Shown here in pieces: positions 43,812 to 52,540 of a DNA stretch of 64,000 bases (its first letter is position 1; every line of letters starts with the position of its first letter). The translations under genes were made by a program, and so were the position numbers. The notes under the pieces were generated by a model. The model searched no databases. It saw only the letters and a program-made list of their open reading frames with translations, and had not been told where the DNA came from. The stretch comes from Paraglaciecola mesophila. GTDB lineage: Bacteria > Pseudomonadota > Gammaproteobacteria > Enterobacterales > Alteromonadaceae. The stretch is taken from assembly GCF_009906955.1 (NCBI RefSeq), contig NZ_CP047656.1:4029001-4093000 (forward strand), given 5' to 3'.

Positions 43812-45566
43812 ATGCCTGTGAAAACTGTTAAAACCCTCACCTTAATGCGTTGGTTGTTTGGTCAACTTGCTCCTTATAAATCAAAAGTCGTGTACGCCAT
43901 TACGGCGTTGATCGTGGGCTCGGGTTCATGGCTATTATTGGGCCAAGGGGTGAAAGTCGTAGTGGATGAGGGCTTTGTAGCCAACAATGCGGCCATGTTA
44001 AATCAAATGATGCTGGTGGTGGTGGCGATTGCGTTGCTGGGTAGTATTGCGGCTTATTTTCGCTTTTATTGGATGATATGGCTGGGTGAGCGCGTCAGCG
44101 CCGATATTCGCCAGTCTGTGTATTCACATTTATTGACCTTACCACCGGCCTTTTTTGAGCAAACTCGTACCGGCGAGGTTATCTCCAGATTTACCAGTGA
44201 CACCACAGTGTTGCAGTCGGTGGTTGGCATGGGGTTATCTATGGCGTTACGAGCAAGCATTACCTTTATCGGTGCGCTGTTGTTGATGCTGATCACTAGC
44301 CCGATGTTGACTTTGTACGTGCTTATCGCCGTGCCTATTGTGTTAATGCCAATTCGCTTTTTCGGCGCTAAAGTACGCTTACATGCCAAAAACAGCCAAG
44401 ACAGGGTGGCTGATTTGGGGGCTTATGTAGATGAATCATTGCATGAAATCCACACAGTGCAGGCCTATTCACATGAGGCACTCGATAAAAGTATGTTTGC
44501 TGGCCGTGTTGAAGATGTCATGAGGGCAGCGAACAGTCGTATTCGTTTTCGCGCTTTAATGATGGCAACCATTATGGGGATCAGCATGACCGCGATTACA
44601 CTCGTTGCCTGGTTAGGGGCAAAGCAGGTATTAACTGCCAGTATCAGTGCCGGGGAGCTGACCGCGTTTATGTTTTATGCGGTGATGGCGGGGGGCGCAG
44701 TAGCGACTCTAAGCGAAGTGATTGGCGAAGTACAAAAAGCGGCAGGGGCAAGCGAGAGATTGATGGAACTGCTGCACACTGACAGTTCGATTCTCATAGC
44801 AGAGAAGCCTGTTTCACTGGCCAATAAAGTAAAGGGGAATTTGCGCCTGACTGATGTTCATTTTAGCTATCCAAGCGCAGAGGGTAGCCCTGCATTGCAG
44901 GATATTTCCTTAGATATTAAAGCGGGTGAACGTATCGCTTTGGTGGGCCCAAGCGGAGCGGGTAAATCAAGTCTATTCCAGTTATTGCTCAGGTTTTATG
45001 ATATTCAATCGGGGGATATTTGCTTAGAGGGGATAAACATTGCTGAACTTGATTTAGACACGCTACGCCAACAATTTGCCCTTGTGCCCCAAGAATCAGT
45101 GATATTTGCTAGCAGTGTGGCAGAGAATATTCGCTACGGGCGACCAGAGGCTACAGATGATGAAGTTCGTCGCGCGGCAAAGGCCGCCAGAGCCGATGAA
45201 TTTATCGCGCAATTGCCTGATGGCTATCAAACCTATTTGGGCGAGCGGGGAGTGCGTTTATCCGGTGGGCAAAAGCAGCGTATATCTATCGCCAGAGCGA
45301 TACTGGCCGATAGGCCAATCTTGTTACTTGATGAAGCAACCAGCTCACTTGACGCTGCTAATGAACAATATATAAAGCTCGCGCTTGATGAACTTATGCG
45401 TCATAAAACCACCTTAATTATCGCTCATCGTTTAGCCACGGTGATAAACGCTGATCGTATTGTGGTAATGGATCACGGAGAGGTTATTGCTATAGGTACC
45501 CACCAAGATTTGATACACAGCAGTGAACTTTATCGTGAGTTTGCACAGTTGCAATTGGTCAGCTAG
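43812..45566 (+). CDS. MsbA-type ABC exporter (fused permease-ATPase)
   Basis: A half-size ABC exporter of 584 residues. Six membrane helices (residues 20-310) precede the ATPase. Walker A is GPSGAGKSS (about 377-385), the signature LSGGQKQRISIARAI, and Walker B LLLDEATSSLD. It resembles the MsbA/lipid-exporter and multidrug branch and works as a homodimer. No accessory proteins are nearby. The start is the ATG at 43812; a GTG two codons on is an alternative. The peptide deformylase gene follows after 34 bases. Confidence 0.9.
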   Translation: MPVKTVKTLTLMRWLFGQLAPYKSKVVYAITALIVGSGSWLLLGQGVKVVVDEGFVANNAAMLNQMMLVVVAIALLGSIAAYFRFYWMIWLGERVSADIRQSVYSHLLTLPPAFFEQTRTGEVISRFTSDTTVLQSVVGMGLSMALRASITFIGALLLMLITSPMLTLYVLIAVPIVLMPIRFFGAKVRLHAKNSQDRVADLGAYVDESLHEIHTVQAYSHEALDKSMFAGRVEDVMRAANSRIRFRALMMATIMGISMTAITLVAWLGAKQVLTASISAGELTAFMFYAVMAGGAVATLSEVIGEVQKAAGASERLMELLHTDSSILIAEKPVSLANKVKGNLRLTDVHFSYPSAEGSPALQDISLDIKAGERIALVGPSGAGKSSLFQLLLRFYDIQSGDICLEGINIAELDLDTLRQQFALVPQESVIFASSVAENIRYGRPEATDDEVRRAAKAARADEFIAQLPDGYQTYLGERGVRLSGGQKQRISIARAILADRPILLLDEATSSLDAANEQYIKLALDELMRHKTTLIIAHRLATVINADRIVVMDHGEVIAIGTHQDLIHSSELYREFAQLQLVS

Positions 45567-45600
45567 GGTCAAGCGTTTAATCATAAATGAGAGTGCGTCA

Positions 45601-46134
45601 ATGGAAATAGCTCAGGTCGGTGAAGCGATATTACGCCAAATCGCTAAACCCATAGTCGAAAAAGACATTCGCAGTGCTGAATTTAAAGCGTTTGTGGAAC
45701 AATTGCTCAATACAATGTTAGCCGCCAACGGTGTGGGCATTGCTGCCCCCCAAGTATTTGATGAGCGGGCGGTGATGATTATTGCTTCGCGCCCAAGCCC
45801 GCGTTATCCAAACGCACCCGATATGGAACCTTTGGTGTTAATTAACCCCAAAGTGATACAAAGTGCGGATGACACCGTAAAAGATTGGGAAGGATGCTTG
45901 TCGGTGCCTGGTTTACGCGGATTTATTCGTCGTGCTACTTGGGTGGAAATAGAATATCACCAGCAAGACGGTCAGGTAACTTCAAGGCGCTTAGAGGGAT
46001 TTGTAGCACGCATCTTTTTGCATGAGTTTGATCATCTAATAGGAAAAACCTGGCTAGATCATGTTGAAGTAAATACCGATATTATGGCTGAATCGGTGTG
46101 GCGCAAACAAATCGCGGGTATCGATGAATCGTAA
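45601..46134 (+). CDS. def: Peptide deformylase
   Basis: Removes the N-formyl group from nascent peptides. The 177-residue protein has all three family motifs: GVGIAAPQ (G44-Q51), EGCLS (C99 metal ligand) and HEFDH (H141, E142, H145). The start is the ATG at 45601 with GAGAG nearby; an upstream frame runs into the exporter gene and is not conserved. It is not in the usual def-fmt cluster, so it is probably a second deformylase copy. Probably co-transcribed with the exporter. Confidence 0.93.
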   Translation: MEIAQVGEAILRQIAKPIVEKDIRSAEFKAFVEQLLNTMLAANGVGIAAPQVFDERAVMIIASRPSPRYPNAPDMEPLVLINPKVIQSADDTVKDWEGCLSVPGLRGFIRRATWVEIEYHQQDGQVTSRRLEGFVARIFLHEFDHLIGKTWLDHVEVNTDIMAESVWRKQIAGIDES

Positions 46135-46296
46135 ACAAGCCGAGGAAGTTCGTTTTGTTTCCCCAGCCTAAGTAATTTTGTAAAGTAGGTGGTCAAAATA
46201 ATGTTGGTATGCGTAAACCAACGCGACTAATTTTTAATCTGGGTTTTAGCATTAGGCAACTTCTGTGAATACCGTGAATATGAGTAAGGATATCCG

Positions 46297-47601
46297 TTGC
46301 GAGCAACGTCAAATAACAAATCAGTACTAAATACCTTAGCCGCCATTGCAAGTTGCCTTGTAGTGAGTCAGGTCAGTATGGCAGCACAGTCAGACATGAA
46401 AGAACAAAAAGTGTCTGTGGAGCAATCTGCTGCACAGACTGTCGAGGATGCCCTGAGTCCTCAAGCGTTGTTTGAGCAATGTGTCGTCGACTTACAAGAT
46501 AAAGCTAAAACAGTTGGTGTGTCCCAACGGGTTACGCGCGATGTATTAGGTGGAGCGAAATATAAAGAGAAAATTATCTCGCTAGACCGAAATCAGCCAG
46601 AGTTTGTGCAAACCTTTACCGATTATTTTGAGAAACGGGTGAATACATGGCGCATTGATAAAGGCCGACAAATGCTTGCCAAGCATCGAGTGTTTCTGAA
46701 CGAATTAAACAAAGAATACGGTGTGCCAGCTCAATACCTGTTAGCCTTTTGGGGCTTAGAAACCAATTTTGGCTCTTACAAAGGGAAAAGCCCAGTCATT
46801 GACTCTTTGGTGACTCTCGCTTGTGATAATCGCCGAAGTCGTTATTTTTCCAGTGAATTAATGCAAGCCTTGTTGCTCATCGACCGGGAAAAACTAGATG
46901 ATAAACAAATGGTTGGCTCTTGGGCGGGCGCCATGGGACACACTCAATTTATGCCGTCTGCCTACATGAAATATGCCGTAGACGGAGATAAGGACGGGCA
47001 AATAAACCTGTGGAATAGTGAGAAAGATGCATTGGCTTCTGCGGCTAATTTTTTGAAAAATTTAGGTTGGCAAGCAGGCTACAAATGGGGCCGTGAAGTT
47101 AGTTTGCCTGAGCCATTTGATTATACATTAGCGGGAAAAAACAGCCCTAAGACACTTTCGGTGTGGAACGATGCCGGTGTGACTCGCACAGATGGTAATC
47201 CCATAGGTGCGGCTGATATCAAAGGCGCACTGCTGGTGCCCGCAGGACATGAAGGGCCATCATTTCTGGCTTATAAAAACTTCAATGTGATTTTGCGCTG
47301 GAACAACTCTGAATATTACGGCATAGCGGTAGGGCATTTAGCGGATCGCATTGCAGGCTTGGGCACCTTGTCGAAACCTCTGCCTAAGTTACCTGATTAC
47401 ACAGTAGATGAAATGCGTCAGTTGCAGGATAAACTCAATGAATTAGGGTTCGATGTAGGTAAAGCGGACGGTATTTTAGGGCCCGGTACGCGCAGTGGTA
47501 TTCGCCAGTTTCAGCTTTCTAAAAATATGATTGCAGATGGCTACCCAGCGCGAAATGTTTTTGATGCATTAATGAACCAGCCCAGTCCGAGTAACTCTTA
47601 A
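46297..47601 (+). CDS. MltB-family lytic murein transglycosylase with peptidoglycan-binding domain
   Basis: A 434-residue periplasmic enzyme that cleaves peptidoglycan with formation of anhydromuropeptides. It has a signal peptide (start to about residue 30), an SLT_2 catalytic domain with E155 in FWGLETNFGS, and a C-terminal PG_binding_1 domain (LQDKLNELGFDVGKADG, then IRQFQLS). No lipobox is evident, so it should be soluble. The start is TTG with AAGGA six bases upstream. Single gene. Confidence 0.9.
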   Translation: MRATSNNKSVLNTLAAIASCLVVSQVSMAAQSDMKEQKVSVEQSAAQTVEDALSPQALFEQCVVDLQDKAKTVGVSQRVTRDVLGGAKYKEKIISLDRNQPEFVQTFTDYFEKRVNTWRIDKGRQMLAKHRVFLNELNKEYGVPAQYLLAFWGLETNFGSYKGKSPVIDSLVTLACDNRRSRYFSSELMQALLLIDREKLDDKQMVGSWAGAMGHTQFMPSAYMKYAVDGDKDGQINLWNSEKDALASAANFLKNLGWQAGYKWGREVSLPEPFDYTLAGKNSPKTLSVWNDAGVTRTDGNPIGAADIKGALLVPAGHEGPSFLAYKNFNVILRWNNSEYYGIAVGHLADRIAGLGTLSKPLPKLPDYTVDEMRQLQDKLNELGFDVGKADGILGPGTRSGIRQFQLSKNMIADGYPARNVFDALMNQPSPSNS

Positions 47602-47775
47602 TCTTCACTAGCCTCTTGGCCGACTGCTCTTAGTTGGCCAAGCGATATGCTTTTATCAGATATGAATTTGGCTTTTTTAGTCACTTTACTGGGCTAATAC
47701 CCGCTTTAGGTATATACTCCGCGGTCAAATTTTAAGCACCTTTTTTACTGTTTTTCTATCGTTTTGTGGAGTTGT

Positions 47776-50124
47776 ATGTCCAACCTGAGTCAACCTGTCG
47801 CTAAATCGCCTGTTAAACGCCAGCCTGCTGAGCGTATGAAAGCCGAGCGCGGTCTTTTTTCTTACCCTAAATATTGGGCAGAGTGTTTTGGCCCTGCGCC
47901 ATTTTTACCTATGTCACGCAAAGAAATGGAGATCTTAGGTTGGGATAGTTGCGACATTATTATCGTAACGGGGGATGCCTATGTGGATCACCCTAGTTTT
48001 GGTATGGCAGTCATTGGCCGAGTGCTAGAGTCGCAAGGTTTTAGAGTAGGTATTATTTCTCAGCCAGATTGGACCAATAAAAACGATTTTATGCAGCTAG
48101 GTGAGCCGAATTTATTTTTCGGTGTTACCGCAGGCAACATGGACTCCATGATCAACCGCTACACCGCTGAGCGTAAATTACGTCACGATGATGCTTACAC
48201 TCCCAATAATGAAGGGGGAAAACGGCCCGATCGCGCGGTGACGGTGTATACCCAACGTTGCAAAGAAGCGTATAAAAAGCCTGTGGTGATAGGTGGTATT
48301 GAAGCGAGTTTACGACGTATCGCGCATTATGATTACTGGTCAGACAAAGTTCGTCGCTCGGTGTTGTTTGATTCAAAAGCTGACATGTTGATGTTTGGGA
48401 ATGCTGAGCGCCCACTACTTGAAATGGCTCATCGTTTTGCCGCCGGTGAAAGCATAGATCAAATGCAAGATATTCGCGGAACGGCCGTGATCCGTAAAGA
48501 GCCATTGCCGGGCTGGCAAGGCGTGGATTCAACGCACTTTGATACGATAGGTAAAATTGACCCTGTTATTAGCCCTTACGAAATTATTGAAGATAAATGT
48601 GCTGTTTCCTCTGAAGCAGACAAACAAGCTGCCATTGAAGCGCAAAAAGCCCAGCCGATTGTAGTACAGCCGTTTACCTCAAAAACCAAGCGCCGCAAAC
48701 CGTGGGATAAAACCTACGTGATGTTGCCGCCATATGACGTTGTCCGTGCTGAGAAAACCCATTACGCCCACACATCGCGCATACTACATAAAGAAACCAA
48801 CCCAGGCTGTGCTCGTGCATTAGCTCAGCGTCACGGGGATCGAATTATTTGGATTAATCCTCCGGCATTTCCCCTTGAAACCCATGAAATGGACGCCGTA
48901 TTCGACTTACCTTACGCTCGGGTACCCCATCCTCGGTATGGCAAGGCAAAAATACCGGCTTACGACATGATTAAAACTTCGGTGAATATCATGCGTGGAT
49001 GTTTCGGCGGCTGTACGTTTTGTTCGATTACTGAACATGAAGGGCGCGTAATTCAAAGCCGCTCTGAAGAATCTATTATTCGCGAAATCGAACAGATCCG
49101 TGACAAGGTGCCAGGTTTTACTGGGGTGATTTCTGATTTAGGCGGGCCAACCGCTAATATGTATAAATTACGCTGTAAAAGCCCGAAAGCAGAGCAGGCT
49201 TGTCGTCGGTTATCTTGTGTTTGGCCAGAGATTTGTGGCCACTTGGATACCGATCAAACTCCAACAGTGGAGTTGTACCGTAAAGCGCGCAACGTGGAGG
49301 GGGTGAAAAAAGTCCTTATCGCTTCGGGCGTACGTTACGATTTAGCTATTGAAGACCCAAACTATGTCCGTGAGCTGGTCACCCATCATGTGGGTGGGTA
49401 TTTAAAAATTGCGCCTGAACATACCGAGAAAGCCCCTCTGGATAAAATGATGAAGCCAGGCATGGGGACTTACGACAGATTCAAAGAACTGTTCGACAAA
49501 TACACTATGGAAGCAGGCAAAGAACAGTACCTAATCCCGTATTTTATCTCTGCTCACCCAGGCACCGAAGATGAAGATATGTTGAACCTGGCGCTGTGGT
49601 TAAAGGAGCGTAATTTTAAACTCGATCAAGTGCAAAATTTCTACCCCTCCCCTATGGCGAATGCCACCACTATGTATCACACAGGGAAAAACCCGATACA
49701 TAAGGTGAACCATAAAAGTGAAGCAGTGACGGTGGCTAAGGGGGAAATTCGTCGGCGATTACACCGTGGTTTCTTGCGCTATCATGATCCGGCAAATTGG
49801 CCCATGTTGCGCAAAGCACTTACTGACATGGGGAAAGCGTATCTGATTGGCAATGGCCCTAAATGCTTGGTGCCAGCAGAGAGCCGTAATGAGCTAAAAG
49901 GCCGTGAGCAAAAAGAATATGCCAAACGCGCAGCAAATAAAGCGTACGCGAAAGGGAAGGGGAATGGTCATCAATCAGCTAAAGGTAAAAAAGCGCAACA
50001 AGGTTTAACCCGATTCAGTGATAACCAACCACACAATAAAGCGGGCGGCACGGAAAAAGCGAGTGATACAAGCCCAAGTAGTCGACGCAAAAAAAACAGT
50101 CATAAGCGAAGAAAGCCACATTAA
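47776..50124 (+). CDS. YgiQ-family radical SAM protein
   Basis: A 782-residue radical SAM protein. The [4Fe-4S]-binding CFGGCTFC motif is visible around residues 409-416. An N-terminal cobalamin-like/Rossmann domain precedes it, and a basic, low-complexity tail rich in Lys/Arg/Gly follows. It matches the conserved YgiQ/UPF0313 family, whose reaction is unknown. The ATG at 47776 is chosen because it has GGAG just upstream; a TTG four codons earlier lacks a site. The gene ends in a stem-loop whose loop is the stop codon. Confidence 0.9.
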   Translation: MSNLSQPVAKSPVKRQPAERMKAERGLFSYPKYWAECFGPAPFLPMSRKEMEILGWDSCDIIIVTGDAYVDHPSFGMAVIGRVLESQGFRVGIISQPDWTNKNDFMQLGEPNLFFGVTAGNMDSMINRYTAERKLRHDDAYTPNNEGGKRPDRAVTVYTQRCKEAYKKPVVIGGIEASLRRIAHYDYWSDKVRRSVLFDSKADMLMFGNAERPLLEMAHRFAAGESIDQMQDIRGTAVIRKEPLPGWQGVDSTHFDTIGKIDPVISPYEIIEDKCAVSSEADKQAAIEAQKAQPIVVQPFTSKTKRRKPWDKTYVMLPPYDVVRAEKTHYAHTSRILHKETNPGCARALAQRHGDRIIWINPPAFPLETHEMDAVFDLPYARVPHPRYGKAKIPAYDMIKTSVNIMRGCFGGCTFCSITEHEGRVIQSRSEESIIREIEQIRDKVPGFTGVISDLGGPTANMYKLRCKSPKAEQACRRLSCVWPEICGHLDTDQTPTVELYRKARNVEGVKKVLIASGVRYDLAIEDPNYVRELVTHHVGGYLKIAPEHTEKAPLDKMMKPGMGTYDRFKELFDKYTMEAGKEQYLIPYFISAHPGTEDEDMLNLALWLKERNFKLDQVQNFYPSPMANATTMYHTGKNPIHKVNHKSEAVTVAKGEIRRRLHRGFLRYHDPANWPMLRKALTDMGKAYLIGNGPKCLVPAESRNELKGREQKEYAKRAANKAYAKGKGNGHQSAKGKKAQQGLTRFSDNQPHNKAGGTEKASDTSPSSRRKKNSHKRRKPH

Positions 50125-50140
50125 ATGTGGCTTTCTGTTT
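50111..50140 (+). terminator. Hairpin terminator whose triloop is the ygiQ-like stop codon
   Basis: GAAAGCCACAT (50111-50121) pairs with ATGTGGCTTTC (50125-50135) over 11 bp. The loop is exactly TAA (50122-50124), the stop codon. A modest TGTTT follows. It separates the rightward YgiQ gene from the leftward PfpI gene. Confidence 0.85.
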
Positions 50141-50165
50141 AAGGGCGATGATAAAGCTAAGTCGA

Positions 50166-50711
50166 TTATTGACTGAGCGCCTTGATAATTTGCTCGCTAA
50201 ACGCAGGCAGGTCATCTGGGTTACGACTGGTGATGATCTGACCGTCGATCAACACCTGTGCATCTTGCCAGTTAGCGCCGGCGTTACGTAAATCAGTTTG
50301 AATGCTGGGATAAGAAGTTAAGTTTCGCCCTTTCACGATGCCGGCTTCAATCAGTAACCATGGCCCGTGACAGATCGCGGCAACCGGTCGTTGTTTTTCA
50401 TCGGCGAAAAAGTCTTTAATAAAGGCAATGGCTGCATCGCTGGTGCGTAAAGTGTCAGGGTTGAACAAACCGCCCGGTAACACAAGGGCGTCATAGTCTT
50501 CGCTTTTTGCCTCTTGCAGCGTTAAGTCGACCTCAATCGATTCGCCCCAGTTGTTTTCATCCCAGCCTTTAATTGTGCCTTTCTCAAGGGAAATAATGTC
50601 TACCTTTACCTTCGCGTCTTTCAACGCCTTGAAGGGATGAAATAATTCGCTTTGCTCAAATCCATTGGTGGCTAAAATAGCAACGCGTTTGTTTTCTAGT
50701 GATTGAGTCAT
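50166..50711 (-). CDS. PfpI/DJ-1-type protein (YhbO-like glutamine amidotransferase fold)
   Basis: A 181-residue class I glutamine-amidotransferase-like protein of the PfpI/YhbO group. The nucleophile elbow AAICHGPWLL contains the conserved cysteine, and E in NGFEQSE is the partner acid of the family. Such proteins act as deglycases or stress-response hydrolases. ATG start with GGAG seven bases upstream; an in-frame start 11 codons earlier overlaps nothing useful. Single gene. Confidence 0.9.
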   Translation of the reverse strand: MTQSLENKRVAILATNGFEQSELFHPFKALKDAKVKVDIISLEKGTIKGWDENNWGESIEVDLTLQEAKSEDYDALVLPGGLFNPDTLRTSDAAIAFIKDFFADEKQRPVAAICHGPWLLIEAGIVKGRNLTSYPSIQTDLRNAGANWQDAQVLIDGQIITSRNPDDLPAFSEQIIKALSQ

Positions 50712-51032
50712 AGTTTCTCCTTCAGTTCCGCAAAAAATATACACGAAGAAATGCTAAGGGCGTGCCAGAGACGCAGCGTAAATAAATGAGCTCATATGCC
50801 CCGCCAGTGAATGGATGAGCGAAAGTGGGGGGAGGGGTTATCGTTTAGATCATCTTTTTCAGCGACCACATTTTACAGATAAAGGCAATTTTTACAGTAC
50901 GAGGGAAAATACCCATGAGGCGAAAATTCCCGTAAGAAGAAAGTACCTATACAATAATAGGTTCCATGAGCTAAGCGCGCAAACGTGCCGCTTTAAGTGC
51001 TTCACCGGTAGCAACTCGATGATTACCTTATT
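50712..51032. other. Intergenic region between two leftward genes
   Basis: No recognised gene. It contains promoter sequence for the PfpI-type gene and the 3' side of the beta-propeller gene. I see no strong hairpin. Confidence 0.3.
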
Positions 51033-52112
51033 TTATTTGAGAGATTTTCGACCGACGCTGGGAGCGATCAAACTGCTGATGTATAACGCATCTTTTGTCT
51101 CGAGCACCCCAGTGGTTAAGGGGTATTGGCCTTTTGGGTCTTGCAAGTCCATGACGACTTCGCCCTTTTCATTGATTTTAATTACATGACCGTAATCTTT
51201 GGCTTGAGGGCGCATGAAGCTAGGTAAGCGTTGCACTACTTTACGCAAAAATGGTGATCTAGATAAATCATCGAGGCTTTCGGAGCGTGGAGAGGCAAAA
51301 CCAAGCCAATATCCGCCAGTTGGTGAGCGGGCTATGTTATCAGGAAAACCAGGTAGGTTATCGATAAATACCTCTGATGTGCCCGCTTTTGGTCCTGATA
51401 GCCAATAACGCATTACTCGATAACTCCCCGTTTCGTTTACAAGCACAGAGCGTTGGTCGTGGCTCACAGAGACACCGTTGGCAAAGACTAAATCTTCAAG
51501 TAGGACAGAGGTTGAGCGACTTCTTGGATCATATGCGAGTAAGCGCCCATTGCCTTTGTGTTCTAAGATCTCAAGTAAACTCGCTGCCAATGTGCCACCA
51601 TAGGCTGGGGCACTGAATTTATTGGTCGCATCGCTGAAGTATATGGTGCCGTCAGCGGCAACATCTACATCATCTGCGTACACTATATCCGTTCCTGCCA
51701 CTCGATTCGTGAGAAGGCTAATTTCCCCGCTGGGGCTAACCGACAATAAGCCTTTTACCGCATCTGCCACAAGTAAATGTCCTTGCTTATCAAACTCGAT
51801 GCCTAATGGGCGGCCGCCAGTATTGACCCAAGTAGTGAACTCTTTATCCTTGGGGGCGAGCAGCATGATATTGCCAGAATGCGTTGCCGTAGCAATTGTG
51901 CCGTCGGGCAAAAAAGCGAAGTCTTCTGGTCCGTGTTGGCCATTTAGCGAAATATTCTCTAGGTTTGCTAGTCTGGTATTGGACGCATAGAGGCCTAAGT
52001 AGCCTGGATTTTTCGGTGCTTGCCAAGCAATAGGTTCTACGGGAACGGGCCAGAAAAGCAAATAAGTAATAAGCACAAATGCCGCGAGTAGGCTGAGCTT
52101 GAGATATTTCAT
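51033..52112 (-). CDS. Strictosidine-synthase/SMP-30-like beta-propeller protein
   Basis: A 359-residue protein with one N-terminal membrane anchor (residues 5-22) and a six-bladed beta-propeller. The GPEDFAFLPDGTI, GRPLGIEFD, DDVDVAADGTIYFSD and NGVSVSHD segments match the strictosidine-synthase/SMP-30 superfamily (arylesterase, lactonase). It is probably a periplasmic hydrolase of unknown substrate. Single gene. Confidence 0.86.
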   Translation of the reverse strand: MKYLKLSLLAAFVLITYLLFWPVPVEPIAWQAPKNPGYLGLYASNTRLANLENISLNGQHGPEDFAFLPDGTIATATHSGNIMLLAPKDKEFTTWVNTGGRPLGIEFDKQGHLLVADAVKGLLSVSPSGEISLLTNRVAGTDIVYADDVDVAADGTIYFSDATNKFSAPAYGGTLAASLLEILEHKGNGRLLAYDPRSRSTSVLLEDLVFANGVSVSHDQRSVLVNETGSYRVMRYWLSGPKAGTSEVFIDNLPGFPDNIARSPTGGYWLGFASPRSESLDDLSRSPFLRKVVQRLPSFMRPQAKDYGHVIKINEKGEVVMDLQDPKGQYPLTTGVLETKDALYISSLIAPSVGRKSLK

Positions 52113-52540
52113 AGTATCTTCCTGATATAAATAATGCGTAAATACCTAGGGCAGGTATAGCATGACGTTGTGGGTGAGTTAAATTGAGCTTAGTTATTCA
52201 GGATTATTTATTTACCTTATTAGTTAATTGAACCTGTCATCTAACAGCCAAGAAGCTGAAGTATGCTAATGACCGAATGAAAATGAAATGCTGTTTAGCG
52301 TTCAGGTTGGTACGCGATAAAATATAGAATCGCTAAAAACGCGTATTTTATTGTCAGTAAAAACGATTATCGCGGCACTTAACATCTTATTAACCCCTAT
52401 TTTTGTAGGGAATAGCCGGTATAAGGCCATAAACATACAGGTTATTTTTATTTTTACGCCATAAGCCTTATACTTGCTCGGTTTTATATACATACTCAAG
52501 AACGTCCGGTGTTCTTTGAGTCAACCAAGAGGTCCTAATT
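52113..52540. other. acnB upstream region
   Basis: AT-rich divergent leader. I see no convincing operator or small RNA. The acnB start GTG follows AGAGG in CAAGAGGTCCTAATT. Confidence 0.35.

Noticed and set aside
50815..51189. A 124-codon plus-strand frame near the beta-propeller gene
   Set aside because: It runs antisense into a well-supported gene and has no ribosome site or recognised domain.
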